DNA from: Spirochaetales bacterium | GTDB taxonomy: Bacteria; Spirochaetota; Leptospiria; Leptospirales; Leptonemataceae | Length of the DNA: 64,000 nt | Reading direction: 5' to 3' | NCBI GenBank assembly: GCA_024233935.1 | Contig: JACKOY010000008.1 | Location: forward strand, 62,001 to 126,000 | In this document: piece by piece, positions 52,073 to 61,755 of the stretch | How positions within the stretch are numbered: position 1 is the stretch's first letter | Layout of the letters: every line of letters starts with the position of its first letter | Translations under genes and position numbers: made by a program | Notes under the pieces: generated by a model | The model's input: the letters and a program-made list of their open reading frames with translations, nothing else | The model's database searches: none | Told to the model about the DNA's origin: nothing

Positions 52073-52152
52073 CGCCAGGGAGTGCGGCTTTCACAGATGG
52101 TCGCGGCAACAACAAAATAACGCCATTTCGATCGATTGAGCGTCCTGGCCGC

Positions 52153-52755
52153 TCAGTCCAGAAAACCGGACATGTGCAGCATTTGACGAAGCGATAGCGT
52201 CGCCGATGGCATCCACATCAATATGCCGATCAAAAAGACAGCGCAGAGCTCGATCAGCGTCCCTTTGCTCGCTGCGCGACCCGAGCGTCGTTCATGCACC
52301 GCGTAGTACAGAACGCAGGTTGCCGCGAAACAAAGTTCGATCAGGATTGCAAGGTACGGCATGCGCGCGTACAGGTTTAAAGCGATGTCGGGCGAAAAGC
52401 GACCCAACAGCTGGTGCTGGAAACCGACCAGATAATCGCAAAGCACATGGACCACGACCAGTGCGCCACACCAGAGGGCCAGGGACCAGTCTCGCCAGAT
52501 AAGGCGGACCACGGCGGAAGTTGCCAACCCGAGAACCAGGTTCGGAATCAGGTTGTGACTGTAGATCATATCAACCTGAATATTCTGAAACGTTGCGTCC
52601 AGAATGGAACCCGGTCGTGGCGCTTCGATGCCTGCCAGAGCCAGTGCCAGCCAGAGAAACTCCGGCAATTGCGCGCACAAAAGCAAGAGCCAGAGCGGCG
52701 CCCGCGGCAAATGCGTGCGTGACACAAGGGCCGACGCATAGTGACCGACAATCAC
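52153..52755 (-). CDS. Membrane protein with conserved histidines, possible metal-dependent hydrolase
   Basis: 200 residues with about five transmembrane helices. Histidines occur in GHYASAL at the N-terminus, in YSHNLIPNLVLG and in VVVHVLCDYLVGF, the pattern of membrane-bound metal-dependent hydrolases of the YdjM/LexA-regulated type. The assignment is tentative. The start is GTG at 52755, overlapping the stop of a small upstream membrane ORF (GTGA). Confidence 0.7.
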   Translation of the reverse strand: MIVGHYASALVSRTHLPRAPLWLLLLCAQLPEFLWLALALAGIEAPRPGSILDATFQNIQVDMIYSHNLIPNLVLGLATSAVVRLIWRDWSLALWCGALVVVHVLCDYLVGFQHQLLGRFSPDIALNLYARMPYLAILIELCFAATCVLYYAVHERRSGRAASKGTLIELCAVFLIGILMWMPSATLSLRQMLHMSGFLD

Positions 52756-52850
52756 TTTGCCGCCCTACTCAAGATGCGATGTAGCAGGTAAAAAAACACG
52801 CCGTACGCGACGATCAAAGTCACCACCAGCGTATGATCGACGAAAATCAT
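52752..52850 (-). CDS. Possible small membrane protein
   Basis: A 32-codon frame starting MIFVDHTLVVTLIVAYGVFFYLLHR and ending RAAK, essentially one transmembrane helix. Its TGA overlaps the GTG start of the downstream gene as GTGA, suggesting coupling. No Shine-Dalgarno sequence is visible, so it may not be translated. Confidence 0.35.
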   Translation of the reverse strand: MIFVDHTLVVTLIVAYGVFFYLLHRILSRAAK

Positions 52851-52907
52851 AAGCGCGGGGGTCTGTTCGGAGCGTCACCGGCCCATCGGACGGCCGGACT
52901 GCCCTGG

Positions 52908-53105
52908 TTATTTCGCTGCAGAACGCCCCACCAAAAAAACGATGGCGCCGACTACAATCAATCCAATGCGAATGCCCCAGCCAACGCCCGGCCCCCAGTT
53001 GTCGATCCACATCAAAAGGCGCAGGTTGTAATCAAAGAAGTGCAAAATGCTTGAGATGATTCCGGCCCCGGCAAGCAGCCCCCCGATTCCAGCGATTCGT
53101 TCCAA
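52908..53105 (-). CDS. Small membrane protein
   Basis: 65 residues with two transmembrane helices (IAGIGGLLAGAGIISSILHFF and WGIRIGLIVVGAIVFLVG) linked by a short polar stretch with NWGPG. No family is recognised. On the minus strand upstream of the small ORF and the histidine-rich membrane gene, so the three may form a cluster of membrane proteins. ATG 53105 follows GAAAAACT, a weak ribosome site. Confidence 0.65.
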   Translation of the reverse strand: MERIAGIGGLLAGAGIISSILHFFDYNLRLLMWIDNWGPGVGWGIRIGLIVVGAIVFLVGRSAAK

Positions 53106-53637
53106 AGTTTTTCTCCTGACCCGGATGCTCAGAAACTCCTAAAAAAAGTCAAGCGAGACCGCTCTTTTTCGAGAAACCCGGTTCTCGTGATCCTGCATGG
53201 GCATCGAAAGAATTAGCCCACCCATGGAACCGACACCCGAAGCTGCCGCGATTACGGAAGATGCCGATCGCGCCTGTTTGGACAAACGGAACCCCGGTCC
53301 GATTGTTTATGGGATTTACGGGAGCGACCCCTGCACCCGGATCCTGAATCCAGGGGCCGGTCGCGACCGGGCGAACTAACAGAGCCGTGGTGGGTCTCGT
53401 TCGTCGGCCTCAGATGCGAATGGCCATAGGATTATGTCGTATACTGGCCACAGGAGGATGTTACGAGCCTTTCTGGGTCTCAGTTTTCAAGTGGCCGCAT
53501 TAAGTCGCATAGATCGTAATACAGGGCTGAAAAGGGGGCGGCGAGCAATAGCAGACCCGTGGCGGCCGTAAAGCGCGATTGCAAAGGGGCGGGCCGGACC
53601 CAGCCTGGACCTCCGGGGCGGACGGTTGTTGCACGGT
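53106..53637. other. Intergenic stretch without a convincing gene
   Basis: About 530 nt between divergent membrane-protein genes, presumably holding promoters for both. A TATACT at about 53439 on the plus strand could be a -10 box, but no good -35 precedes it. A 34-codon frame starting at 53459 touches AGGAGG but is too close to it and has no family features. No tRNA was seen. Confidence 0.5.
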
Positions 53638-55548
53638 ATGCTGAGCGCACTGAACATTTTCTTCTGGGTACTGCACAGCGCGGTCATTGTATTGAACCTG
53701 TTCGGCTGGGCCTTTCGCCGACTGCGCGTTTTCAACCTGGCCCTGCTCTCGGGAACCCTGGCTTTCTGGATGTATTCCGGAATTGCTCTGGGGTTTTTCG
53801 GTTATTGTCCGCTGACCGACTGGCACTGGGACGTTCTTCGTCGGCTCGGTCATACTGATCTGCCGAACTCCTTTATCAAAGCACTGCTCGACGGCGCAAC
53901 GGGCCTCGACTGGGACCCCTTTACAGTCGATGTGATCACCGGCGTGAGTTTCAGCCTCGCATTTTTGCTTTCGATCTTTGTGAATGTCCGGGATTGGCGA
54001 CGCGGTGTGCGACCCTGGAAGCAGGACCTTCGTGCGTTTCTGTATCTGTTGCCTTTGATGGCGGGACTGATCCGGGCGATTCAGTTGCGTTGGGTTTGCG
54101 ACGACGCTTTCATATCGTTTCGCTATGCCGCTCACGCCGCCCGGGGGTTGGGCCTGGTCTTCAATGCCGGCGAGCGGGTGGAAGGCATGACCAATTTATT
54201 CTGGACCGTGCTTCTGATTCCCTTCGCCGCCTTTGATATGGACCTGGTGCTCGCCTCACAGGCTATGGGTATCATTTGCTTTGCAGTTCTGCTCGGGGTT
54301 ATCTATGTACTTCGAGACAAAACAAGCACGATGGCGCCGCTTTTCCTGCCGGCCCTGGCCCTGCACTATCACATGCTGGTGTTTGCGACATCGGGCCTCG
54401 AGACAATGGCTTTCACCCTGGCCGTCACGACAGCCCTGCTGCTGGAAACAAAGCCGACAAAACGATTTCCGGGCCGGTTGTATGTTTCGGCCTTTGCTCT
54501 GGGCATCGCCTGCGGACTGAGGCCGGACGGCTTTGTGTTTTTCGTGATCGTGGCAATCTTTCGTTTGCTTCCTCTGCCCGGTTCCCCCAGGGCGCTGCTA
54601 TTGCGACTCGCCTCGCTTTCGCCGGCCATCCTGATGGGGCTTGCGATTCTGATATTTCGCATCACGTACTATGGCGCCCTGGTTCCGAACACGTTTTACT
54701 CGCGGTCGGCAAGCGAAGCCTATCCTTCCCAGGGGCTGGTCTACGTACTATGGTACTTTGCTTCGTACTGGTTTTGTGCTTTGTGTCTGCTCGGAAGCGC
54801 GCTTGCGCTTTTTAATAATTGGCGGCGCGCTCAGCCAATTCCGCGCCGGGCGGCGCTCTTGTTGGTCGCGTGCCTGGTCTGGTCGACCTACGTCATCTGG
54901 GTGGGCGGTGATTTCATGTTCGGACGCTTTCTGGTGCCGATCACACCGATTCTTTTCGTAAGCGGCGAGTGGGCCCTGCGCCAGTTCGATTCTGGAAGGC
55001 GCCTGACGGCCCGCCCCGCGGGAGCCGTGATCGTGGCCGCCCTTTCAATGGTTGCAGTGCTTGCGCGCTACGATCCGTACCGGGGGCGGGATTTGCCTTT
55101 GCTCGACAATATTGCCGAAGAGAACCGCATCTATACCCCGGAGCGAGTCGCCAGGCTGGAGCGGGTGGCGCGGGATCTGGGGCCCGTGGTGCGCCAGTCG
55201 GGCGTGCGATTGGGTTTTGTGGGCGCTCAGGCCGCCTTGATCTACTACCTGCGACCGGACTTCGCGCTGGAAGCCGAAAGCGGACTCACCGACCGCACCG
55301 TGGCCCGTCAGGAAGTATCGGAACGCGGGCGCGTGGCGCACGAAAAACAGGCCCCGCTGGAATATTTGCAAGAGCGGCGTGTGCACATACTGCTCCGACC
55401 TCAGACGCCGGACTCGCCGCTGGGCGACCTGCCCTGCGTCACAATTCAGGGACTGATCGGCACGTTCCCCGTAATCACGAACGAGGCCGATGTGCTCGGG
55501 CCGCTTTTGGACTCCGGAAAATTCCGGCGTTGTGCCGGCCCCCCGTAA
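53638..55548 (+). CDS. DUF2784-like N-terminus fused to GT-C type polyprenol-sugar glycosyltransferase
   Basis: 636 residues. Residues 1-120 (ALNIFFWVLHSAVIVLNLFGW, CPLTDWHWDVLRRLGH) follow the DUF2784 membrane-domain pattern. The rest has about ten transmembrane helices and, at the first periplasmic loop, DDAFISFRYAAHAARGLGLVFNAGERVEGMTNLFW, which resembles GT-C family members (AftB/Rv3805c-like) whose paired Asp binds the metal of the polyprenyl-phosphate sugar donor. It should add a sugar to a cell-envelope glycan on the outer face of the inner membrane. TTG at 53626 is less likely than ATG at 53638. It opens the polysaccharide region; the epimerase gene converges on it. Confidence 0.82.
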   Translation: MLSALNIFFWVLHSAVIVLNLFGWAFRRLRVFNLALLSGTLAFWMYSGIALGFFGYCPLTDWHWDVLRRLGHTDLPNSFIKALLDGATGLDWDPFTVDVITGVSFSLAFLLSIFVNVRDWRRGVRPWKQDLRAFLYLLPLMAGLIRAIQLRWVCDDAFISFRYAAHAARGLGLVFNAGERVEGMTNLFWTVLLIPFAAFDMDLVLASQAMGIICFAVLLGVIYVLRDKTSTMAPLFLPALALHYHMLVFATSGLETMAFTLAVTTALLLETKPTKRFPGRLYVSAFALGIACGLRPDGFVFFVIVAIFRLLPLPGSPRALLLRLASLSPAILMGLAILIFRITYYGALVPNTFYSRSASEAYPSQGLVYVLWYFASYWFCALCLLGSALALFNNWRRAQPIPRRAALLLVACLVWSTYVIWVGGDFMFGRFLVPITPILFVSGEWALRQFDSGRRLTARPAGAVIVAALSMVAVLARYDPYRGRDLPLLDNIAEENRIYTPERVARLERVARDLGPVVRQSGVRLGFVGAQAALIYYLRPDFALEAESGLTDRTVARQEVSERGRVAHEKQAPLEYLQERRVHILLRPQTPDSPLGDLPCVTIQGLIGTFPVITNEADVLGPLLDSGKFRRCAGPP

Positions 55549-55630
55549 ATTCGCTGAAACATGCTGCTGCGCTATCGTGCTGGACCAACCCGTCAAGACG
55601 TGTGCGGCAGGGCCGCCCCGGAAGGCCGCA

Positions 55631-56644
55631 TCAGGTGTGATAGCGACGAAACCAACTCACAAACCGCTCCATGCCGCTCGCCAGGGGTGTTGCGGGAGCA
55701 AAACCGGTCAGGGCCCCGAGCTCGCTTACGTCGGCGTAGGTGGCCACCACGTCGCCGTCCTGCATGGGTTCCAGCTGAAGGCGCGCCTTTCTGCCCAGCG
55801 CCGATTCGAGAACCGCGATGAATTCCATCAGCTCGACCGGGTCGTGATTGCCAATGTTGAAAATGCGATACGGTGCGCTGGAGATTGCGGGATCGGCCCG
55901 ATCTGCATCCCAGCCAGGATTTGGTGAAGGCGCGCAATCTGCGACCCGCACCAGACCTTCGATAATGTCATCGATATACGTGAAGTCCCTTTTCATTTTG
56001 CCGTGGTTGAAAACACGAATGGGTTCGCCTGCCAGAATCGCGCGCGTAAACGAATAGTACGCCATGTCCGGACGACCCCAGGGACCATAAACCGTAAAGA
56101 AACGCAGACCGGTCGTTGGCAGTCCGAACACATGGCTGTAGGAATGCGCCATGAGTTCGTTGGCTTTCTTTGTGGCGCCGTAGAGGCTCACGGGATGGGC
56201 CACGCCATGGTGCTCGGAGAAAGGCATCTTGCGGTTGGCGCCGTAAACCGAGCTGGAAGAGGCGTAGACCAGATGCTGGATATCGTGTCTTCGACAGGCC
56301 TCGAGAACATTCGAAAAGCCCAGCAGATTCGAATCGATATAAGCCCGTGGATTTTCCAGGGAGTAGCGCACGCCGGCCTGAGCCGCCAGATGAAAGACCA
56401 CCCGTGCTCTGGTTTCAGAGAACAGCGCTTCCATGCCGGCTGCGTCGGTCAGGTCGAGACGCCTTATGGAAACCCCGGGATGGTGTTTCTGGAGTTCCGC
56501 GATCCGGGCTTCTTTCAGGCCCGGGTCGTAATAGCTATTGAAATTGTCAAAACCTGCGACGCGAAAACCTTCCGCCGCGAGTCGGGCGCAGAGATGAAAG
56601 CCAATAAATCCGGCCGCCCCGGTGACGATGACAGGATCTTTCAC
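55631..56644 (-). CDS. UDP-glucuronate 4-epimerase
   Basis: 337-residue NAD-dependent sugar epimerase. GxxGxxG is VTGAAGFIGFHL, the catalytic Ser/Tyr/Lys are in YASSSSVYG and LYGATKKANELMA, and TVYGPWGRPDMAYYSFTRAI is diagnostic for the UDP-glucuronate/galacturonate 4-epimerase group. It supplies UDP-galacturonate for surface polysaccharide. The start at ATG 56644 gives the standard MKDPVIVTG. Confidence 0.9.
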   Translation of the reverse strand: MKDPVIVTGAAGFIGFHLCARLAAEGFRVAGFDNFNSYYDPGLKEARIAELQKHHPGVSIRRLDLTDAAGMEALFSETRARVVFHLAAQAGVRYSLENPRAYIDSNLLGFSNVLEACRRHDIQHLVYASSSSVYGANRKMPFSEHHGVAHPVSLYGATKKANELMAHSYSHVFGLPTTGLRFFTVYGPWGRPDMAYYSFTRAILAGEPIRVFNHGKMKRDFTYIDDIIEGLVRVADCAPSPNPGWDADRADPAISSAPYRIFNIGNHDPVELMEFIAVLESALGRKARLQLEPMQDGDVVATYADVSELGALTGFAPATPLASGMERFVSWFRRYHT

Positions 56645-56919
56645 ACACCCTCTCTCTTCAAATCAAATGACACAGCTCAAAAGATACGCGACGGGCCGTG
56701 GCGGGCACAACCGGGGTTCCGTTTCTGCTTCGAAAGCACACTGCGCAAAAAAAGCTCCTGCAAACAGGAAAGGTGATCCTCTTCACCTGGAGGGCCTTTT
56801 GCGTAAACGCATTTCCGGACCGGCCGCACGCTGCCCGGGACCTCAAATGGAATCGCAACCTGACTTTTGCTTCTTTCGCAGGCCCGTTTTGCGATTTTCG
56901 GTCCGGCGAGGTGCGCCCC

Positions 56920-57366
56920 GTGAGCCAGACTCTTTTCGATCATATCGTACTTGCGTTAAATGCGATTTGCCGGAGGACCGGGTTCTCTTACGCGGCCCTG
57001 AACATTCTGATCTATTGCGGCGCAATCCCCTGGACCTGGTGCTTTCTGGTCGCCCTGCGCACCGGTTGGACCTCCCTCGGGGCGCTTGCCGCCATCCTGA
57101 CGGTCGGGGTAGCCTTCTGGCTGCGTTTCTCTCAAAGCGTTGCAATCGGACGTTTTTACGCGTGCCAGATCGCGCAGCTCGAAGAGATCGCTACTGGACC
57201 TGCTTTCAACTATACCGGCGTATCGCTCATACTCGGCGTTCTTGCACCCGCCCTTATACCGGCACTGCTTCTGACGTTGCCCCGGCGCTGGCTTGTACCG
57301 GGCTGGATCCTTCTGAACGCGGCTCTGTGCGCCTTTCTGCTGAGAGCGTGTCTGAGCTGCCTGTAA
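56920..57366 (+). CDS. Small hydrophobic membrane protein
   Basis: 148 residues with about four hydrophobic segments (AALNILIYCGAIPWTWCFLVAL, SLGALAAILTVGVAFWL, TGVSLILGVLAPALIPALLLTL and GWILLNAALCAFLLRACL). The GTG at 56920 follows GGCGAGG at good spacing; the frame stays open upstream to 56698, but that region has no membrane character. No family is recognised. Confidence 0.6.
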   Translation: MSQTLFDHIVLALNAICRRTGFSYAALNILIYCGAIPWTWCFLVALRTGWTSLGALAAILTVGVAFWLRFSQSVAIGRFYACQIAQLEEIATGPAFNYTGVSLILGVLAPALIPALLLTLPRRWLVPGWILLNAALCAFLLRACLSCL

Positions 57367-57472
57367 GCCGCAGCGCTGACGGCCGTCGTCCTGGGGACCG
57401 GCAGCGAACGAAACCATCAGAAGCAGTTCCACTTTCGCTTGCCGATGTTAGACGGTCCGGGCGTATGAAAAT

Positions 57473-58405
57473 ATGATCCGGGTTTGTTCAGTCTCGTTCT
57501 CCAAAAACCGCGAACTGGTTGCGGAGTTGCACGCCCATTTTCCCGAAGCGGGTCTGAACGACGCGGGCACAATTCTTTCGGGAAGCAAACTGATCGACTA
57601 CCTGGGCGGGGTGGAAGCGGCCATCGTTGGCACGGAAAAGATCAATCGCGAGATCATCGATGCCCTGCCGGAACTGAAGTTCATCGCCAAGTACGGCGTG
57701 GGCCTGGACAACCTGGATTCGGAGTATGCACGCGCGAAGGGCATCGGTATCGGCTGGCAGGGAGGCGTGAACCGGCGCTCGGTTTCGGAACTGGCGCTGG
57801 GCTTCATGCTGGGGCTTTCCCGGAACATCTTTTTCAGCGGACTGGCCCTCAAAGCCGGCCGCTGGGAAAAAGAAGGCGGCTTTCAATTAACTGGAAAGAC
57901 CGTCGGCATTGTAGGCTGTGGATTTACGGGCACTGACCTGGCCCGGTTGCTGGTGCCCTTTGGTTGCCGGATCCTGATCTGTGATATTCTGGACAAGGGC
58001 GATGTCGTCGCCGAATTGAAGGCGTCTGGCCTGCAGTGCGCCCAGGCGGATCTGTCGGTATTGCTCGGCGAATGTGATCTGATCAGTCTGCATGTGCCGC
58101 TAACCGGACAGACCTCCGGCATGGTGAATCCCGACTTCTTAAGAAGCATGAAGCGCTCGTCCTTTCTGATCAACACCAGCCGGGGCGGCGTTGTGGAACA
58201 GGAAGCCCTGAAGTCCGCGTTGCAATCGAATCAGATTGCGGGGGCGGCGATTGACGTGTTCGCGATCGAACCACCCGACGATCTGGAGTTATTGTCTTTG
58301 CCGAACCTGATGGTCACGCCGCACATCGGCGGAAATGCCCGCGAGGCCGTGCTCGCAATGGGGCGCTCCGCCATTCAGGCGTTGCGCGATTTTTACAAGA
58401 AGTAG
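57473..58405 (+). CDS. D-isomer-specific 2-hydroxyacid dehydrogenase (phosphoglycerate-dehydrogenase-like)
   Basis: 310-residue NAD-dependent dehydrogenase. The Rossmann motif is VGIVGCGFTGTDLARLL, and the catalytic Arg, Glu and His are in INTSRGGVV, DVFAIEPP and VTPHIGGN. It resembles SerA but is shorter, lacking the ACT domain. In this neighbourhood it could oxidise a hydroxyacid that feeds envelope polysaccharide synthesis; that link is inference. Confidence 0.9.
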   Translation: MIRVCSVSFSKNRELVAELHAHFPEAGLNDAGTILSGSKLIDYLGGVEAAIVGTEKINREIIDALPELKFIAKYGVGLDNLDSEYARAKGIGIGWQGGVNRRSVSELALGFMLGLSRNIFFSGLALKAGRWEKEGGFQLTGKTVGIVGCGFTGTDLARLLVPFGCRILICDILDKGDVVAELKASGLQCAQADLSVLLGECDLISLHVPLTGQTSGMVNPDFLRSMKRSSFLINTSRGGVVEQEALKSALQSNQIAGAAIDVFAIEPPDDLELLSLPNLMVTPHIGGNAREAVLAMGRSAIQALRDFYKK

Positions 58406-58448
58406 AAATGCATCAAAGCATTCGCATCAGCGGGGCCGCAACAGCCGC

Positions 58449-59597
58449 TCAAGCCCCGGAAGTCTCGTTTACAATCGAACGGTACAAAGCCAGCATGCGT
58501 CGGCGCGTGCTCTCTTTTGAGAATTCCCGAATGGCCCGCTTGCGACCCTGGCGTCCGAGTTTCAAACGCAAAGCGGGTTTCTCCTGAAGCTCTCGAAGTG
58601 CTTCGGCAAGCGCTTCCACGTCGCGCAACGGAACCACCAAGCCCGTTTGCATGTGCTGATTGACATATGTGACGCCGTTTTTCAGGTCAAAGCAGACGAC
58701 CGGCTTTTTGCAAAGCATGGCTTCGATTTGCACCACGCCGAAGGCTTCCGCCTTCTCCACCGACGGGAGGCAAAACACATCGCAGGCATGGTAGTGAGCG
58801 AGCATCTCTTCTTCCGATAAGCGGCCTGTGAAAACAACCCGATCGCTCACCCCCAGTTCCCGGGCCGCTTGCTTCAGCTCGCCGGTAATGGGTCCGCTTC
58901 CCCCCAGAAGAATCACCGCATTCGGTAGAGACCTTACAGCCTGGATGAGATACTCAAAGCCCTTGTAGTAAACGTGCCTGCCCAACGCAAATACCAGGAA
59001 ACGACCGGCGTGCTTGCTCTTGAGTTCGCGTGATTTCCGACTTATACGATCGCTACTGTCAAAGCGCTGCACGTCGACTGCGAAAGGGATCACATACTTC
59101 TTCGAATCGGGAAGGACCTGTAGCTGCGTGGAGTCGGTAAAGTGGGCCGGGGTCGCGCCCACAACGGCCCGGGTCCGCGAAAGCAGCCGATTGACAAACG
59201 GCTGGTAGAACTTCAGAAAACCCCTCTGCCGAATCACATCGCTGTGCCAGGAAATGACAATGTTGGCCGTTCGCGGCAACAATAGAGCCGAAAGACACGA
59301 GAGCGGGTCCGGGAAATGTAGATGTACGATATCGTAGTGCTCTTTTCTGTACAATCGGCGCAAGCGAAAGGGAAAGGGAAACGAAAAGGCCGTCGAAAAA
59401 TACATTCCCAGGCTCGCGGTTCGGTAGACCTTCCAGCCGTGAAAAATATCAACCTCCGATCGAAGGCGAAATCGGCGGTGTGCCACCAGGTTTTCGACCG
59501 AGACCTCTTCCGAAAGCGCATCCAGTAGATCGATGACAGTCTGTTCGAGGCCGCCGTTGTTTTCGTCCAGGAAGCGACCGAGATGAAGAATCTTCAT
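58449..59597 (-). CDS. Glycosyltransferase family 4
   Basis: 382-residue GT-B-fold sugar transferase. N-terminal LGRFLDENNGGLEQTVIDLLDAL carries the acceptor-binding Gly loop, and the donor-binding E-x7-E motif lies in EKAEAFGVVQIEAM. FVLALGRHVYYKGFEYL precedes VVFTGRLSEEEMLAHYHACDVFCLPS as usual. It transfers a sugar from a nucleotide donor during polysaccharide assembly; specificity not visible. Confidence 0.9.
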   Translation of the reverse strand: MKILHLGRFLDENNGGLEQTVIDLLDALSEEVSVENLVAHRRFRLRSEVDIFHGWKVYRTASLGMYFSTAFSFPFPFRLRRLYRKEHYDIVHLHFPDPLSCLSALLLPRTANIVISWHSDVIRQRGFLKFYQPFVNRLLSRTRAVVGATPAHFTDSTQLQVLPDSKKYVIPFAVDVQRFDSSDRISRKSRELKSKHAGRFLVFALGRHVYYKGFEYLIQAVRSLPNAVILLGGSGPITGELKQAARELGVSDRVVFTGRLSEEEMLAHYHACDVFCLPSVEKAEAFGVVQIEAMLCKKPVVCFDLKNGVTYVNQHMQTGLVVPLRDVEALAEALRELQEKPALRLKLGRQGRKRAIREFSKESTRRRMLALYRSIVNETSGA

Positions 59598-59705
59598 GAG
59601 AATACGTTTCGCGGGGAGCGTGCCCGTCTTTCTCCGACCGCGCCCGGCGCACCGGCCCGGGCAAACTGACGAATGTCACCAAGGGCGGCTGGCCGACCAA
59701 CGTTT

Positions 59706-61706
59706 TTAGCCACGGTCAGGCTGGTAGCTCCTTTTGATGCTCGAGACGCGGGACCTGTAAAAACGCGAAACGGAATGCAACTTCAACTTCGCAAGCATGC
59801 GCCCCGTGAACGATTTAGCGCATTTGATCCAGAACTTGATTAAGAAACCCGGATCGCCGGGATAGAGCGTCTTCTGGGCTTTGCGCATTTCCCGCAGCCC
59901 TGCGATCCAGGCCCGATCGCTGGTCCCGCCAAAGCGCATGTTGGCCGTTACGATTGGCAAAGCGCCTCCGCGAATACCGAAACGCTTCAGTCGCAGAAAG
60001 AACTCGTAGTCCATCGCTGCCCGGTAATCGAGCTTAAAAAGTCCCATCTGCTCGTAGACCGATCGGCGCACGAAGCAGGTGGCGTGGTTGACGGTCATAT
60101 CGAGCCCCAGCCGCTCGGGCATAGAAGGGAAGATGGCGTCGCGCTGATTGTCCCGCCAGTACTGCTGGGCGGCGCAGACGTAGCCATGGTCCGGATTTTC
60201 GAGCAAGAAATCAACGGAACGCTCCACAGCCTCGGGCTCGTACCAATCGTCTGCGTGAATCAGACCGATGATATCTCCCCGGGCCAGTGCAATCGCCTGG
60301 TTTAGAGCATCGCTGATCCCGTTGTCCGGCGCCTGGCCATATATCGAAAGAAGACGCGCGTTCTTGCGAATGAGGTCGAGCGTGCCATCGGTGGAACCCC
60401 CGTCGATGATGATGTACTCTATGTTGGAATAGGTCTGCTTGCGGACCGACTCGATCGTGCCGGGGAGGGTTGCTTCGGCGTTGAGTGTGATGGTGATGAT
60501 ACTGACGAGCGGGGAGCCCTTTCGACTGCGTTTTGCGGAACGCAGATGCAGATCTGAAACGACGGCCCGGCCCCGGCTCTCGTAGAGCGCCAGGGGCGGT
60601 CCCAACCGATACGCGACCGGCGTGGCCAGGCTCTGCATCAGCATGCTCTCGGTCTGTTCGACGGTGCGAGACCAGGGTTTGGTTTTCGCATGAAGGCGAC
60701 CGCGCGTAACGAGCTGTCGGGCGAGGGCCTTGTCATTGAGCACTGAAAAGATGGTGCCCGCCATGCTTTCGATATCGTACGGATCAAAGTAGATAGAGCC
60801 ATCTCCGCAGACCTCCCGGAGCACCGGAATGTCCGAAACGGCCGTCGGAACTCCGCGCGCCATCGCTTCGAGGGGCGGCAGGCCAAAGCCTTCGTAGAGC
60901 GAAGGCAACACGAAAAGCGAGGAGGAAGCCATGTAAGCATTCAGTTCCTCTTCAGAAACAAAACCCGGAAAACGAATTCTATCGCCCAGCGCTTTCGCCA
61001 GTTCAAAGACCGAACCGTCGGAGGAACGCAGGCCCTCGGTCTTGCCGACAATCACGAGATCGTGCTCAACCTTATCGCTTATGCGAGCGAAGGCCCGAAT
61101 CAATCGCCCCAGGTTCTTGTGCGGCTTGATGTTGCCAACAAACAGAATGTAAGGTCGAACCGGCCTGGAAGACCCGGACCGGCGAGCCTGGATTTTTGGA
61201 AACAGCGAAACGCCCAGGTGAATCGTAACCGGGGAAGCCTTCGGTCGGTAGAAGTGCTGTAGCTCGCGGCGGGTTGCTTCGGAATCACAAAGCAGAGCGT
61301 CCGCCTGGCGTGCAAGCACCGAAAAAACAAGACGGCTGTAGCCGTAGCGCAACAGCCCAGGTCCGATTCCCTGCCAATGGCGGATCGAAAGATCATGTAA
61401 CGTGACTACGGTTCGAAATCGCGTGAAAACTGGAAAATTAAAGTGGGGGATCCAGAGCAGATCCGTTTCGGGCGGGATAAAACGATGCAGGCTGAACTGT
61501 TCTGCAATCGAAAGCGGAGGCAGATCGCAGACGATCAGGTTCGCAGAAGGAATTGTAGCGCCGACGGAGGCCAGATCTCCGGAGCGGCAGAGCAGGTTCC
61601 ACTTCCAGGCGGGCTGACTTTTCGCCAGCGCCGGAAGTACGTTCTGGAGGTATGTGCCGATGCCCGTGGCGAAGTAGAAACGGGCGTCGACGGTCAGGGT
61701 GTGCAT
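59706..61706 (-). CDS. Bifunctional glycosyltransferase, GT4 fused to GT2
   Basis: 666 residues from ATG 61706 (MHTLTVDARFYFATGIG). The first 390 residues are a GT4 enzyme (ILFVGNIKPHKNLGRLIRAF, FVLPSLYEGFGLPPLEAMARG with E-x7-E). From about residue 415 a GT2 domain follows (VSIITITLNAEATLPGTIESV, IDGGSTDGTLDL, IGLIHADDWYEPEAV with the DxD-type metal site). Two transferases in one chain probably add two successive sugars. The ATG at 61715 is another possible start. Confidence 0.9.
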   Translation of the reverse strand: MHTLTVDARFYFATGIGTYLQNVLPALAKSQPAWKWNLLCRSGDLASVGATIPSANLIVCDLPPLSIAEQFSLHRFIPPETDLLWIPHFNFPVFTRFRTVVTLHDLSIRHWQGIGPGLLRYGYSRLVFSVLARQADALLCDSEATRRELQHFYRPKASPVTIHLGVSLFPKIQARRSGSSRPVRPYILFVGNIKPHKNLGRLIRAFARISDKVEHDLVIVGKTEGLRSSDGSVFELAKALGDRIRFPGFVSEEELNAYMASSSLFVLPSLYEGFGLPPLEAMARGVPTAVSDIPVLREVCGDGSIYFDPYDIESMAGTIFSVLNDKALARQLVTRGRLHAKTKPWSRTVEQTESMLMQSLATPVAYRLGPPLALYESRGRAVVSDLHLRSAKRSRKGSPLVSIITITLNAEATLPGTIESVRKQTYSNIEYIIIDGGSTDGTLDLIRKNARLLSIYGQAPDNGISDALNQAIALARGDIIGLIHADDWYEPEAVERSVDFLLENPDHGYVCAAQQYWRDNQRDAIFPSMPERLGLDMTVNHATCFVRRSVYEQMGLFKLDYRAAMDYEFFLRLKRFGIRGGALPIVTANMRFGGTSDRAWIAGLREMRKAQKTLYPGDPGFLIKFWIKCAKSFTGRMLAKLKLHSVSRFYRSRVSSIKRSYQPDRG

Positions 61707-61755
61707 GCGGCCCATATCGTCTGGATCTGACCAGCAGAACACTCGGCTCTCTGCA

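Noticed and set aside
53197..53379. 60-codon plus-strand frame
   Set aside because: No family features and no ribosome site.
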